The notes: generated by a model not told the origin, from the letters alone. Counted from the first letter of the stretch, positions 1-9,488 are shown. The stretch is 64,000 nucleotides of DNA from Peteryoungia wuzhouensis (GCF_003205195.1 NZ_QJRY01000002.1:620001-684000); one strand, 5' to 3'. Numbers and translations are program-made.

Positions 1-1
1 G

Positions 2-28
2 AAGCTGTTCGGGCCGAAGGAGGATTGA
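2..28 (+). other. possible 3' end of a gene cut by the window edge
   Basis: One plus-strand frame reads KLFGPKED followed by TGA at 26-28, which could be the C-terminus of an upstream gene. Another frame stays open to a TGA at 49-51. The visible stretch is too short to choose between them or to name a product. Confidence 0.15.
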
Positions 29-60
29 AGGCGGTGCTTGCCCGGCGCTGACCCTCAGCC

Positions 61-663
61 TCAGGGGCGCGCCAGCAAACCGTCCACCAGCAGGCGAAAC
101 GCGTCCTGCGCCTTCGGCAGCACCGTCTCCGGCTCGTCGCTTGCCGCAATCCACATCGCCGCATTGAGCGCTGCCCCACTGATCAGGCGCGCAGCCGCTT
201 CCGCATCCACCGGTTTCAGGATTCCATCCGCCTGAAGCTGCTCGATTGCCTGCCGCGTCACCTTCAGGCAGCTGTTCTGGCTCGGCCATTGTGAGGGATC
301 GCCGAGCACCGCCGGACCGTCCAGCAGCACGATGCGCTGCACCTCCGGATCGAGTGCCATCTCGATATAGGCGGCCCCCTCGGCCAGCAGCGCTTCCCAC
401 CCCTCGCCAGCCGCAGCGGCCCGCGCCTTGGCACGCTCGGCCATTGCTGTATCGATCTGATTGACAACGGCGGCAAACAGCCCACGCTTGTCGCCGAAAT
501 TGTGGTAGAGCGCCCCGCGCGTGAGGCCGGCTTCCGCTGTGAGCGCATCCATGGACGCAGCCGCATAGCCGTTTTCGGCAAAGGCTTTGCGCGCAGCTGC
601 GATCAGCTTGCCACGATTTTCCTCCATGCTTTCCGAGCGACTACGTTTCAAGGCATCCCCCAT
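61..663 (-). CDS. TetR/AcrR family transcriptional regulator
   Basis: This is a one-component repressor of about 200 residues, the usual TetR length. The N-terminal DNA-binding domain is clear: a helix-turn-helix around residues 33-60 containing GLTRGALYHNFGDKRGLF, then a variable helical ligand domain. The ATG at 663 has no good ribosome-binding site and lies 3 bases from the first of three palindromes at 667-737. A TTG at residue 5 preceded by GGGGGAT, or the ATG at residue 13, are possible alternative starts. It is divergent from a RidA gene. The palindromes between the two suggest it represses both itself and that gene; that is inference. The ligand is unknown. Confidence 0.85.
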   Translation of the reverse strand: MGDALKRSRSESMEENRGKLIAAARKAFAENGYAAASMDALTAEAGLTRGALYHNFGDKRGLFAAVVNQIDTAMAERAKARAAAAGEGWEALLAEGAAYIEMALDPEVQRIVLLDGPAVLGDPSQWPSQNSCLKVTRQAIEQLQADGILKPVDAEAAARLISGAALNAAMWIAASDEPETVLPKAQDAFRLLVDGLLARP

Positions 664-666
664 AAT

Positions 667-737
667 TCACATACGCGGCGTATGTGAGATTGACATACGA
701 CTCGTATGCGAATAATTCTACATACGCACCGTATATG
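667..737. promoter_or_regulatory. three TetR-type palindromic operators
   Basis: There are three related palindromes. The first is TCACATACG-CGG-CGTATGTGA (667-687), with perfect 9-base arms. The second is CATACG-ACT-CGTATG (694-708), with perfect 6-base arms. The third is ATACG-CAC-CGTAT (722-734). All share ATACG-N3-CGTAT, and their centres lie about 24 and 27 bases apart. They fill the gap between the divergent tetR and ridA genes, and the first abuts the tetR start. This is the expected layout of an autoregulated TetR operator; binding is inferred. Confidence 0.75.
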
Positions 738-817
738 AAATATTTGCAGATCCGCCAAGCGGCACGTCACCGACCCGACATCCGGGCGGAACGAGATCGC
801 ATGCCGAAAGGACACCC

Positions 818-1210
818 ATGACCAGACCGCAGCCCGTCTTCCCTGCAAACCGCCACGCCCTTTACGAAGAGCACGGCTATTCCGCAGCAATCCGCACCGG
901 CGACCTCCTCTTCGTCTCCGGCCAGGTCGGCAGCCGCCCTGACGGCTCGCCAGAGCCCGACTTCGAAACCCAGGTGCGCCTCGCCTTCTCCAATCTCGAA
1001 GCCACCCTTGCCGCCGCAGGCTGCACCCTTGCCGATCTCGTCGACGTCACCAGTTTTCACACCGACCCGGAAAATCAGTTCGGGACGATCATGAAGGTCA
1101 AGTCGGAGATCTTCCCCGCCCCGCCTTACCCCAACTGGACGGCAATCGGCGTCAACTGGCTCGCCGGCTTCGATTTTGAAATCAAGGTGATCGCGCGCAT
1201 CCCGGCCTGA
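818..1210 (+). CDS. RidA family protein (YjgF/YER057c/UK114)
   Basis: A 130-residue cytosolic protein of the Rid superfamily. Characterised members hydrolyse reactive enamines/imines released by PLP enzymes; some subfamilies have other roles. The family pattern is visible in GDLLFVSGQVG (residues 28-38), in the central helix FSNLEATLAAAGCTLADLV, and in the C-terminal IKVIARIPA. The ATG is preceded by AAAGGA at good spacing. The gene faces a TetR repressor across three operators, so it is probably induced by that regulator's ligand. It is somewhat divergent from canonical RidA, so the exact subfamily and substrate are left open. Confidence 0.85.
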   Translation: MTRPQPVFPANRHALYEEHGYSAAIRTGDLLFVSGQVGSRPDGSPEPDFETQVRLAFSNLEATLAAAGCTLADLVDVTSFHTDPENQFGTIMKVKSEIFPAPPYPNWTAIGVNWLAGFDFEIKVIARIPA

Positions 1211-1232
1211 TCCTGCGACATCACGGGCTGCT

Positions 1233-1646
1233 TCATTCGCCGCGACGGGATGCCAACGCCGTCTTGAGCGTCTGTGGCGCATGCGTTTCGAACCATTGTA
1301 GCAACTCCGGGACCCTGACCGCCTCTGACGTTCCGGGTCTCGCACCACATAATTCAGCACATGCAGCCGCCATCGCCTGAAGCACGCGCGCGGTCTCCGG
1401 CACATATGCAAGGTCATCCGCCGCGTCGTGTCTTTGGCGGATGATGGCGTAGCGCATGGTTTCTGGATAGGTCCATGCGCTGGTGAGCACGTCCTGCGCA
1501 CTGACCGTCTGACCATTCACGTCCGTCGCGGCATCGCGATCACGCTCGCCATAACCGAGAGCTTCCACCTGTTCGCAAAAGTCGATCGCCGCATTCATCA
1601 TGCGGCGGACCGAGTTCCAATCTGTTTGTCGGGACAGGTCGGACAC
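1233..1646 (-). CDS. hypothetical protein downstream of clpS
   Basis: I do not recognise this protein. The best start is a GTG at 1646 with GAGGAG at 1655-1660, inside the end of clpS, giving 137 residues. Longer readings would run back through clpS in another frame. The product is soluble, acidic and mainly helical, with no signal peptide or membrane segment, and has a Tyr/Arg-rich central part (TYPETMRYAIIRQRHDAADD). It begins 5 bases after the clpS stop, with its ribosome-binding site inside clpS, so the two are very likely co-transcribed and translationally coupled. A role in ClpS-linked proteolysis is suggested only by position. Confidence 0.7.
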   Translation of the reverse strand: MSDLSRQTDWNSVRRMMNAAIDFCEQVEALGYGERDRDAATDVNGQTVSAQDVLTSAWTYPETMRYAIIRQRHDAADDLAYVPETARVLQAMAAACAELCGARPGTSEAVRVPELLQWFETHAPQTLKTALASRRGE

Positions 1647-1651
1647 GCCGC

Positions 1652-1960
1652 TCACTCCTCTGGTTCGGCCGTAAACAACAGCGGCATGCCCGCCTCCTTG
1701 GCGAGATCCATCGCCTCGGTGATCTTCGTCTCGGCAATTTCGCGGGTGCACACCACGACCACGGCCGAACCGAAGCGGTGGGCCGTGAGCATGACGCGGT
1801 TTCCCGTCTCCTCGCTCATCCGGAACACCACTTTCAGGACGATGGTGACGAATTCGCGCGGCGTATAGTCGTCATTGTGCAGGATGACCTTGTAGAGCCG
1901 TGGCTTCTCCACCTTCGGCTTCGTGTCGGTCTTGGGCGCCAGCACCGTATCCTTCGCCAT
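1652..1960 (-). CDS. clpS: ATP-dependent Clp protease adaptor ClpS (ClpS2-like)
   Basis: ClpS delivers N-degron substrates to the ClpAP protease in the cytosol. The 102-residue protein starts at an ATG preceded by GGAGGAT. It has the ClpS core: YKVILHNDDYTPREFV (residues 23-38, the N-degron pocket loop), the helix VLKVVFRMSEETG, the AHRFGSAVVVVCTREIAE strand and helix, and a C-terminal EP-rich tail. Rhizobia usually carry two clpS genes, one beside clpA. This copy has no clpA neighbour and its sequence recalls the stand-alone ClpS2 form, which may have a narrower substrate range. It is followed by a coupled gene of unknown function. Confidence 0.93.
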   Translation of the reverse strand: MAKDTVLAPKTDTKPKVEKPRLYKVILHNDDYTPREFVTIVLKVVFRMSEETGNRVMLTAHRFGSAVVVVCTREIAETKITEAMDLAKEAGMPLLFTAEPEE

Positions 1961-2071
1961 AGATCCTCCGGCAACTTCAGGCCCTCTCCGGGCCGCAACA
2001 CTTGACCATGTCCCTCCTATACCCCATAGGCGTGGACAACGAAAATCCATCCCGAGCAGGTATTCAGAGCC

Positions 2072-3175
<1,104 letters not shown>

Positions 3176-3193
3176 GGTCGACACGCAGAAACA

Positions 3194-3230
3194 CGAAAGG
3201 CCGCGATACCCTCGCGGCCTTTCGCTTTTC
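3194..3230. terminator. rho-independent terminator after ychF
   Basis: A perfect 13-base stem (3194-3206 with 3212-3224, loop 3207-3211) is followed by CTTTTC. It ends ychF and also lies beyond the 3' end of the convergent DUF2892 gene, so it may act in both directions. Confidence 0.85.
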
Positions 3231-3250
3231 AGGAGACGCGGAAGTCCGTT

Positions 3251-3457
3251 TCAGACCCGCTTTGCCGGGCAGGTCGAGAGGCCAGGGATCGAATAGAGCG
3301 GGCAGGTCGACATCAGGCCGGTCAGGAGCGGCACGACGCCGATCAGCGTGTAATATCGCCACCAGGCACCCGGATAGATGAAGAACAGGGACAAGAGGAT
3401 GAGGCCGACGATGATCCGCAGCATGCGATCCACCGATCCGACATTCTTGGCAAACAT
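3251..3457 (-). CDS. DUF2892 small inner-membrane protein
   Basis: A 68-residue membrane protein of the DUF2892 (YgaP-like transmembrane) family. It shows the family opening MFAKNVGSVDRMLRIIVG, two hydrophobic segments (about 13-31 and 36-48) and the CPLY motif near residue 52. The ATG has GGAGGG upstream. It is transcribed in the same direction as the Crp/Fnr regulator just upstream and may share its transcript. Members often accompany rhodanese or redox genes, but the function is unknown. Confidence 0.88.
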   Translation of the reverse strand: MFAKNVGSVDRMLRIIVGLILLSLFFIYPGAWWRYYTLIGVVPLLTGLMSTCPLYSIPGLSTCPAKRV

Positions 3458-3522
3458 GGTTTTCCCTCCGATTTGCGCAGCAATGAGCCGAGCATAAGGC
3501 CCGCCGCAGCTGGCGTCGGTGA

Positions 3523-4209
3523 CTAAGTCACGCGGTTTGCAAAGTCCTGGCCGTCACCGGCCTTCGCCATGCGGGACACTTCGCCACGATCGATGATCCG
3601 GATCTCCCCGCGCTCGTTTTCAACCACGCCTTTGGACGCAAGCGCCTCCAGCCGCCGCGACACCACCTCGCGCGCCGTACCGATCACCACGGCCAGTTCC
3701 TGATGCGTCAGGGCCACCCGCCCGTCCCCGTCCGCACGCTCGAGAAGCGCATGCGCCAGCCGCTGCTCCACCTTCACGAAGGCCACCTGCTCCAGCACGA
3801 ACATCAGGTCACCCAAGCGGTCGGCAAAGGCTTTGAAGACGAAGTGCCGGAAGCCGACGGAATTCGCAATGAGCCGCTCCACAAGGGCGGGCGGCACCAT
3901 CACGGCAACGAGATCGCTCTCGGCCACCGCCTCGCCCGTATAGAGCGCGCCGCCGAGAACCCCGAGCGTCGTCTGCACGCAGGTCTCGCCGGGCGTCACC
4001 GAATAGAGCAGCAGCTCCCGCCCGTTGCGGCCGGTGAGATAGACGCCGATTCTGCCCGACAGCAGGATGACGAAGGCCTGCGCGGCATCCCCCGGCCGAA
4101 ACAGCGTCGTGCGCTGGGGCACATGCATCGGCTTCAACGCCTCAAGCTCGCGCCGCGCCGCATCGTCGATGCCAGCCAGAAAGCCGGCCTGATCTGCCCA
4201 ACCTGCCAT
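3523..4209 (-). CDS. Crp/Fnr family transcriptional regulator
   Basis: A 228-residue regulator with an N-terminal cyclic-nucleotide-binding-like beta barrel (about 15-130), a dimerisation helix, and a C-terminal winged HTH whose recognition helix lies in IGTAREVVSRRLEALASKGVV. No FNR-type cluster of four cysteines is present (a single Cys, in GETCVQTT), so an FNR iron-sulphur cluster is unlikely. The ATG at 4209 is chosen because GAGGTGG precedes it; an in-frame GTG at 4221 overlaps that site. It is divergent from the MaoC operon and upstream of the DUF2892 gene, either of which could be a target. Confidence 0.88.
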   Translation of the reverse strand: MAGWADQAGFLAGIDDAARRELEALKPMHVPQRTTLFRPGDAAQAFVILLSGRIGVYLTGRNGRELLLYSVTPGETCVQTTLGVLGGALYTGEAVAESDLVAVMVPPALVERLIANSVGFRHFVFKAFADRLGDLMFVLEQVAFVKVEQRLAHALLERADGDGRVALTHQELAVVIGTAREVVSRRLEALASKGVVENERGEIRIIDRGEVSRMAKAGDGQDFANRVT

Positions 4210-4272
4210 GGACCACCTCACGATTCCCGCTTATGACCATAGCGACTGGCAAGGCATTGGAGAACATGCTGC

Positions 4273-4743
4273 ATGGAGACAGAAAAGCTTCACTACGAGG
4301 ACTTTACGCAGGGCCGAAGCTTCGCGCTCGGACCGCGTCTGGTGACCGCCGAGGAGATCATCGAATTCGCCACCGAATTCGACCCGCAGCCCATGCATCT
4401 CTCCGAAGACGCCGGTAGAGCCAGCATCCTCGGCGGCCTGTCGGCGTCCGGCTGGCACACCTCCAGTCTCTTCATGCGCCTGATGATCGACGCCTATGTG
4501 CTGAAAGCCGCTTCCGAGGGAGCCCCCGGCATCGAATTCATGCAGTGGCGCAAGCCCGTGCTCGCAGGCGACACGCTCTCGGGTCAGTCCGTTGTCGAGG
4601 AGGTCCGCCTGATGCGCTCGCGCCCGCATCTCGGCATCGTCACCTTCGGCCATGAACTGCACAACCAGCGCGGAGAAACGGTGCTGAAGGCCCGCAATGC
4701 CGTCATGGTCCGCCGCCGCGAGACGACGGAGGTGAGCGCATGA
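4273..4743 (+). CDS. MaoC family dehydratase (first of pair)
   Basis: A 156-residue single hot-dog-fold protein of the MaoC/(R)-hydratase family, which hydrates enoyl-CoA-type substrates. The catalytic Asp-x4-His pair is seen as D37 and H42 in FATEFDPQPMHL, followed by the conserved GLSASGWHT turn. The stop overlaps the next gene's start (ATGA at 4740-4743). Together with the second MaoC it resembles the two halves of a double-hot-dog hydratase and may form a heterodimer; this is inference. The acyl substrate is unknown. Confidence 0.9.
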   Translation: METEKLHYEDFTQGRSFALGPRLVTAEEIIEFATEFDPQPMHLSEDAGRASILGGLSASGWHTSSLFMRLMIDAYVLKAASEGAPGIEFMQWRKPVLAGDTLSGQSVVEEVRLMRSRPHLGIVTFGHELHNQRGETVLKARNAVMVRRRETTEVSA

Positions 4744-5228
4744 GAATGCTCGACCTCTATCCCGCCGGCACCCGCCTCGAACTCGGCTCGGTCACCTTCA
4801 CCGCCGAAGATATCATCCGCTTTGCCGAAAAATTCGATCCCCAGCCCTTCCATGTCGATGCGGAAGCGGCCAAGACCTACGTCTTCGGTGCGCTCTGCGC
4901 CTCCGGCTGGCACACCTGCGCCAACTGGATGAAGAGCTTCATCGGTTTCATCGGAGACGAGGTCAAGCGCCTGGAGGCCGAAGGCATCGCCCCGCCGAAG
5001 CTTGGCCCATCGCCCGGCTTTGCCGAGCTGCAATGGCTGAAACCCGTCTTTGTCGGCGACACGATCACCTTCTTCATGACGCCGATCGACAGCCGCACCG
5101 TCCAGGGACGGCACCGCTATATCCTGAATGCAGCCCTGTCCGAAGGCGTCAACCAGAACGGCGAGACGGTTCTTCGCTTCAAGAGCAACCTGATTGAATT
5201 TTTCCCCGACGAGGAGCAACAGCCATGA
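4740..5228 (+). CDS. MaoC family dehydratase (second of pair)
   Basis: A 162-residue paralogue of the preceding gene. It keeps D33 and H38 in FAEKFDPQPFHVD and the matching ALCASGWHTCANW segment. Its middle is longer and more charged than in its partner. Start and stop both overlap neighbours by ATGA (4740-4743 and 5225-5228), implying strict translational coupling across MaoC1-MaoC2-glutathione peroxidase. Both catalytic residues are retained in both copies, so neither looks like a purely structural subunit. Confidence 0.9.
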   Translation: MRMLDLYPAGTRLELGSVTFTAEDIIRFAEKFDPQPFHVDAEAAKTYVFGALCASGWHTCANWMKSFIGFIGDEVKRLEAEGIAPPKLGPSPGFAELQWLKPVFVGDTITFFMTPIDSRTVQGRHRYILNAALSEGVNQNGETVLRFKSNLIEFFPDEEQQP

Positions 5229-5701
5229 GCGTCCACGATTTCACCATGACCGCCATCGACGGCACGGAGCGCAGCCTGAAGGACTATGCCGGAAAGGTGC
5301 TGCTGATCGTCAACACCGCCAGCGCCTGTGGCCTCACCCCGCAATACGAAGGCCTGGAAGCCCTCTACAAGGCCAATCCCGATCTCGTGGTCCTCGGCTT
5401 CCCCTGCAACCAGTTCGGCGCCCAGGAGCCCGGCACGGAAAAGGAAATCGCCCTCTTCTGCGAAACCCAGTTCGCCGTCACCTTCCCGCTCTTTTCCAAG
5501 ATCGAGGTGAACGGTGACGAGACCCATCCGCTCTACGCTTACCTGAAGGCGGAAACACCGGGCGCAGAACAGGGCACCGAGATCGGCTGGAATTTTGCAA
5601 AATTCCTCGTCAGTCGCGACGGTCAGCCGATCGCCCGCTTTTCGCCCCGCACGGCACCGTCGGAGCTTGCCGACGACATCGCCAAAGCTCTCGCCGGCTG
5701 A
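5225..5701 (+). CDS. glutathione peroxidase family thiol peroxidase
   Basis: A 158-residue peroxidase that reduces hydrogen peroxide or lipid hydroperoxides with thiols. The catalytic Cys is C35 (NTASACGLTPQ), with the conserved FPCNQFGAQEPG motif at residues 59-70 and the WNF triad at 122-124. The peroxidatic residue is Cys, not Sec. As in most bacterial members, the reductant may be thioredoxin rather than glutathione. It is coupled to two MaoC hydratases, so protection of, or action on, acyl-chain peroxides is a reasonable guess only. Confidence 0.93.
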   Translation: MSVHDFTMTAIDGTERSLKDYAGKVLLIVNTASACGLTPQYEGLEALYKANPDLVVLGFPCNQFGAQEPGTEKEIALFCETQFAVTFPLFSKIEVNGDETHPLYAYLKAETPGAEQGTEIGWNFAKFLVSRDGQPIARFSPRTAPSELADDIAKALAG

Positions 5702-5715
5702 TCAACTCGGGGGGC

Positions 5716-6258
5716 TCAGTGCCCCTCGAATTCCACCAGCGTGCGAACCTCGACGCCGAGCGCCTCGAGCTTCTTGCGACCGCCGAGCTCCGGCAGATCG
5801 ATGACGAAGCAGGCCGAGACGACATCCGCCCCGATCTGCCGCAGCAGCTGCACCGCACCCACGGCCGTGCCACCGGTCGCAATCAGGTCATCGACGAGGA
5901 TCACCTTCTCCCCCGGCTTCACCGCATCCATGTGAATTTCCATCTCGTCCACGCCATATTCCAGGCTGTAGGCGATCCGCACCGTCTCATGCGGCAGCTT
6001 GCCCTTCTTGCGGATCGGCACGAAGCCGGCAGACAACTGGTGGGCGACGGCCCCGCCGAGAATGAAACCCCGCGCTTCCATGCCGGCGATCTTGTCGATC
6101 TTCAGGCCCGCATAGGGCTGCACCAGCTCATCGATCGCCCGGCGAAACGCCCGCGCATCGCCGAGCAACGTCGTGATGTCGCGAAAAATGATCCCGGGCT
6201 TGGGATAATCGGGAATGGAGCGGATGGAGTCGGCCAGTTCAGAAGAAATCTTTGTCAT
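5716..6258 (-). CDS. apt: adenine phosphoribosyltransferase
   Basis: Converts adenine and PRPP to AMP in purine salvage (cytosol). The 180-residue product starts at the ATG at 6258 ([20 protein letters not shown]); a longer in-frame reading to 6300 has no family support. The PRPP-binding motif [14 protein letters not shown] is intact and the N-terminal [12 protein letters not shown] is typical of Apt. It lies downstream of the pet operon on the same strand but is separated from it by a strong terminator at 6327-6350, so it probably has its own promoter between 6260 and 6326. Confidence 0.96.
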   Translation of the reverse strand: MTKISSELADSIRSIPDYPKPGIIFRDITTLLGDARAFRRAIDELVQPYAGLKIDKIAGMEARGFILGGAVAHQLSAGFVPIRKKGKLPHETVRIAYSLEYGVDEMEIHMDAVKPGEKVILVDDLIATGGTAVGAVQLLRQIGADVVSACFVIDLPELGGRKKLEALGVEVRTLVEFEGH

Positions 6259-6326
6259 AGAGTATCCGAATGTCGGAGAAGAAGGAGTTGCTCGGACCAT
6301 ACCAAGATCGGCAAGGCCCTCCCAAC

Positions 6327-6350
6327 AAAAAAGGCGGTCCGAAGACCGCC
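6327..6350 (-). terminator. UUCG-tetraloop terminator of the pet operon
   Basis: Read on the minus strand, the stem GGCGGTC/GACCGCC (6333-6339 and 6344-6350) closes a UUCG tetraloop and is followed by six T. It lies 29 bases beyond the petC stop. A T run on the other side (6351-6355) may make it bidirectional. Confidence 0.92.
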
Positions 6351-6378
6351 TTTTTCAAACGCGACCGATCGTGTCCGA

Positions 6379-7257
6379 TCAGTGTTCCTTGTTCGCATAG
6401 ACCGACTTCTTGGTCAGGTAGATCAGCGCCGTGAAGATGGCGAGGAAGACCATGACCATGAAGCCCATGCGCTTGCGCTCTTCGAGATGCGGCTCGGCCG
6501 TCCACATCAGGAACGCCGCGACGTCCTGCGAGTACTGGTCCAGCGTCTCCGGCGTGCCATCGTCATAGGTCACCTGACCATCCGAAAGCGGCGGCGCCAT
6601 CGCAAGGGCAGCAGCACTCATGAAGTACGGGTTGAAATGCGTACCTTCGGCAACGGTCACGCCTTCCGGCGGCTCCTGGTATCCGGTGAGCAGCGCATGG
6701 ATGTAATCCGGGCCGCCCTGCTGATACTGGGTGAAGATGTCGAAGACGAACTGCGGGAAGCCGCGGGTCACGCCGCGCGCCTTGGCGATCAGCGAGAAGT
6801 CCGGCGGAGCAGCGCCGTTGTTGGCAGCCGCAGCCGCTTCCTTGTTCGGGAACGGCGACGGGAAGTAATCGGAAGGCACGGCCTTGCGGGTGTACATTTC
6901 ACCGTCGGCGTTCGGGCCGTCCTGCACTTCGTATTCGCCGGCGAATGCCTTCACCTGCTCTTCCGAGTAACCCAGCTCTTCCAGCGTGCGGAAGGACACC
7001 AGCTTCATCGAGTGGCAGGCAGAACAGACTTCCTTGTAGATCTTCAACCCGCGCTGCAGCTGACCCTTGTCATAGGTGCCGAACGGGCCGCCGAAGCTCC
7101 AGTCGATTTCCTTCGGCTTCAGGATCGGATAGTGACCGCTCTTGGCCGCATGTTCGACCGCATGTTCGAGGGCAGAGCCCTCTTCTGCGGCCGAGGCCAG
7201 GCCGGCAAAGCCGGCCATCGAAGCAATGAGCGCGATGCTCGTGAGAAGCTTCTTCAT
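6379..7257 (-). CDS. petC: cytochrome c1 of the bc1 complex
   Basis: The haem-c subunit of ubiquinol-cytochrome c oxidoreductase, passing electrons from the Rieske protein to cytochrome c in the periplasm. The 292-residue precursor starts at the ATG at 7257 with a signal peptide (MKKLLTSIALIASMAGFAG, cleavage near ASA-AEE). The haem motif CSACH is at residues 78-82, the Met-ligand region is FMSAAALAMAPPLS, and a C-terminal anchor (FMVMVFLAIFTALIYL) holds it in the membrane. It is last in the operon. In some rhizobia cytochrome b and c1 are made as one polyprotein; here they are separate reading frames 26 bases apart. Confidence 0.96.
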   Translation of the reverse strand: MKKLLTSIALIASMAGFAGLASAAEEGSALEHAVEHAAKSGHYPILKPKEIDWSFGGPFGTYDKGQLQRGLKIYKEVCSACHSMKLVSFRTLEELGYSEEQVKAFAGEYEVQDGPNADGEMYTRKAVPSDYFPSPFPNKEAAAAANNGAAPPDFSLIAKARGVTRGFPQFVFDIFTQYQQGGPDYIHALLTGYQEPPEGVTVAEGTHFNPYFMSAAALAMAPPLSDGQVTYDDGTPETLDQYSQDVAAFLMWTAEPHLEERKRMGFMVMVFLAIFTALIYLTKKSVYANKEH

Positions 7258-7283
7258 TGTTCTTGTTTCCCTCTCTCGCGCAA

Positions 7284-8594
7284 TCAGGCTTGGACAGCAG
7301 CAGACTTGCCGCTCTTTTCGAGAACAGCTTCGGTGATCGAGTTCGGGATGCGCTTCGGCGTCTCGAACAGACCAAGAAGCGGCATGATCACGAGGAAGAA
7401 CCCGAAGTAGTAGGCCGTTCCGAGCTGCGAGTAGCCGACATAGTTGCCGACGAATTCGCCGCGGAACAGGAGGCCGAACAGGCCCGTGCCTTCCGCCGGC
7501 ATGGCGCCGAGCCAGCCGAGGATGATCGAGTTGACCACGAAGAGCCAGAAGAACAGCTTGTACCAGGGACGGTACACGGCCGAGCGAACCTTCGAGGTGT
7601 CGAGCCAGGGCAGGAAGAACAGCACGATGATCGCACCGAACATCACGAGAACGCCACCGAGCTTCGAGTCGATCGGGCCGACATTGAAGGTGATGGCGCG
7701 CAGCATGGCGTAGAAGGGCAGGAAGTACCATTCCGGAACGATATGCGCCGGGGTCTTCAGGGCGTCAGCCGGGATGTAGTTGTCCGGATGGCCGAGATAG
7801 TTCGGCATGTAGAAGACGAACCAGGCGAAGACCAGCAGGAAGACCGACACGCCGAAGGCATCCTTGAGCGTGGCATAAGGCGTGAACGGAACGGTGTCCG
7901 TCTTGGACTTGACTTCCACGCCGGTCGGGTTGGTCTGACCGGTCACGTGCAGGGCCCAGACGTGCAGGATGACGACGCCGGCGATCATGAACGGCAGCAG
8001 GTAGTGCAGCGCGAAGAAGCGGTTCAGCGTCGGGTTGTCGACGGCAAAGCCACCGAGCAGGAACTGCTGGATCCACTCGCCAACCCAGGGGAAGGCGGTG
8101 AAGAAGCCGGTGATGACGGTCGCGCCCCAGAAGGACATCTGGCCCCAGGGCAGAACGTAACCCATGAAGGCTGTCGCCATCATCAGGAGGAAGATCACCA
8201 CGCCGAGGATCCAGAGGATTTCGCGGGGCGCCTTGTACGAACCGTAGTAAAGACCACGGGCGATGTGCAGATAAACGGCGATGAAGAAGAAGGATGCGCC
8301 GTTGGCATGCATGTAGCGCAGGAGCCAACCATGGTTGACGTCGCGCATGATCTTTTCGACGGAGTTGAAGGCAACCGTCGTTTCGGCGGCATAGTGCATG
8401 GCCAGCACGACGCCGGTCAGGATCTGCACCACCAGCATCACGGAGAGCATGGCGCCGAAGGTGTAAGCATAGTTCAGGTTGCGGGGAACCGGATAGGCAA
8501 CGAAGCTGTCATAGACCAGGCGCGGCAGCGGCAGGCGCGCGTCGATCCATTTTTCAACGCCGGTGGACGGCTGGTAACTGGAATGGCCACTCAT
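7284..8594 (-). CDS. petB: cytochrome b of the bc1 complex
   Basis: The quinol-oxidising, di-haem membrane subunit (436 residues, multiple transmembrane helices). Haem-ligand histidines are visible in the helix around [15 protein letters not shown] / [12 protein letters not shown] and in [20 protein letters not shown]. The Qo-site PEWY motif is present in [19 protein letters not shown]. The ATG follows the petA stop by 14 bases. Length and motifs match alphaproteobacterial full-length cytochrome b. Confidence 0.97.
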   Translation of the reverse strand: MSGHSSYQPSTGVEKWIDARLPLPRLVYDSFVAYPVPRNLNYAYTFGAMLSVMLVVQILTGVVLAMHYAAETTVAFNSVEKIMRDVNHGWLLRYMHANGASFFFIAVYLHIARGLYYGSYKAPREILWILGVVIFLLMMATAFMGYVLPWGQMSFWGATVITGFFTAFPWVGEWIQQFLLGGFAVDNPTLNRFFALHYLLPFMIAGVVILHVWALHVTGQTNPTGVEVKSKTDTVPFTPYATLKDAFGVSVFLLVFAWFVFYMPNYLGHPDNYIPADALKTPAHIVPEWYFLPFYAMLRAITFNVGPIDSKLGGVLVMFGAIIVLFFLPWLDTSKVRSAVYRPWYKLFFWLFVVNSIILGWLGAMPAEGTGLFGLLFRGEFVGNYVGYSQLGTAYYFGFFLVIMPLLGLFETPKRIPNSITEAVLEKSGKSAAVQA

Positions 8595-8608
8595 CTTGTC
8601 TTATCCCC

Positions 8609-9193
8609 TCAGCCGATCTTGATCACAGTATCGGAAACGAAGCCATAGGTCGGAACAGCGAGGTTCGCAGGCGCCGGACCCTTGCGGATACGGCCGGCCG
8701 TATCGTAGTGCGAACCGTGGCAGGGACAGAACCAGCCACCGAAATCGCCCGACTGACCGAGCGGCACGCAGCCGAGATGGGTGCAGGAACCGATCATGAC
8801 GATCCAGTTTTCCTTGCCCTCGCCGGCAGAACGCGCGACATCGGTTGCTTCCGCCGTCGGGTCGATATTGGCATTGCGGGCGATCGGATCCTTGAGATCA
8901 GCGAGCGCCACAGCCTTGCCTTCTTCGACTTCCTTGTCGGTGCGGTTGCGGATGAACACGGGCTTGCCGCGCCACTTGACCGTCAGCGACATGCCGGGCT
9001 CGAGCGCCGATACGTCCACTTCGATCGAAGCGAGCGCGAGCGTCGAGGCATCCGGGCGCATCTGGTCGATGAAGGGCCAGGCGACCGAAACCGCACCAAC
9101 CGCTCCGGCCATGCCGGTCACCATGTAGAGAAAATCGCGGCGCGTAGGCTCGCCCGCATGTTCAGTCGTCGTCTCGTGTTCGCTCACGGTCAC
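8609..9193 (-). CDS. petA: Rieske iron-sulphur subunit of the bc1 complex
   Basis: The [2Fe-2S] subunit that carries electrons from quinol to cytochrome c1. Cluster ligands are in SCTHLGC (C137, H139, disulphide C142) and CPCHGSH (C156, C158, H159), numbered from the GTG at 9193. An N-terminal Tat-type signal anchor carries [13 protein letters not shown]. The GTG at 9193 is chosen because GAGGA lies 4-5 bases upstream; a second in-frame GTG at 9187 (giving VSEHE, closer to typical rhizobial N-termini) is possible. The 295-base upstream gap must hold the operon promoter; no regulator site is evident. Confidence 0.95.
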   Translation of the reverse strand: MTVSEHETTTEHAGEPTRRDFLYMVTGMAGAVGAVSVAWPFIDQMRPDASTLALASIEVDVSALEPGMSLTVKWRGKPVFIRNRTDKEVEEGKAVALADLKDPIARNANIDPTAEATDVARSAGEGKENWIVMIGSCTHLGCVPLGQSGDFGGWFCPCHGSHYDTAGRIRKGPAPANLAVPTYGFVSDTVIKIG

Positions 9194-9467
9194 TTTTTCC
9201 TCTTCGCAATCCTGCGACAAACCGCATTTGCCCCCGCAGCGGGAATCACAATTCGGCCATGTCATGACCATAGATTCCCCGCCAGATTGGCGCGTTCTAA
9301 GCTTGATATTCCAATCTGTCCAGTCTTCCCCCTTTGGGGAGCCACTATGTCGCGGAATAAATTGGCTTTGTCCCCATGCGGCTTATAGCCACGCGTCATC
9401 GCGACAGGAGCCCGCGGCAACGCCCCGGCGGGCCAGCCCTCACCTGACATCTGTCAAGCAACAAGAC

Positions 9468-9484
9468 GGGCGCGGACCGCGCCC
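9468..9484 (-). terminator. possible terminator downstream of the first ABC exporter
   Basis: The inverted repeat GGGCGCGG-A-CCGCGCCC is followed on the minus strand by GTCTTGTTGCTT, a weak T-rich tail. It lies just past the stop at 9489. The stem is strong, but the weak tail makes it only a moderate candidate. Confidence 0.5.
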
Positions 9485-9488
9485 TACC

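Noticed and set aside
5719..8648. Long plus-strand frames of 563 and 463 codons over apt, petC and petB
   Set aside because: They lie antisense to strongly supported genes, have His/Arg/Asp-rich shadow composition and no family features.
9262..9450. A 62-codon minus-strand frame upstream of petA
   Set aside because: No ribosome-binding site, and it occupies the promoter region of the pet operon.
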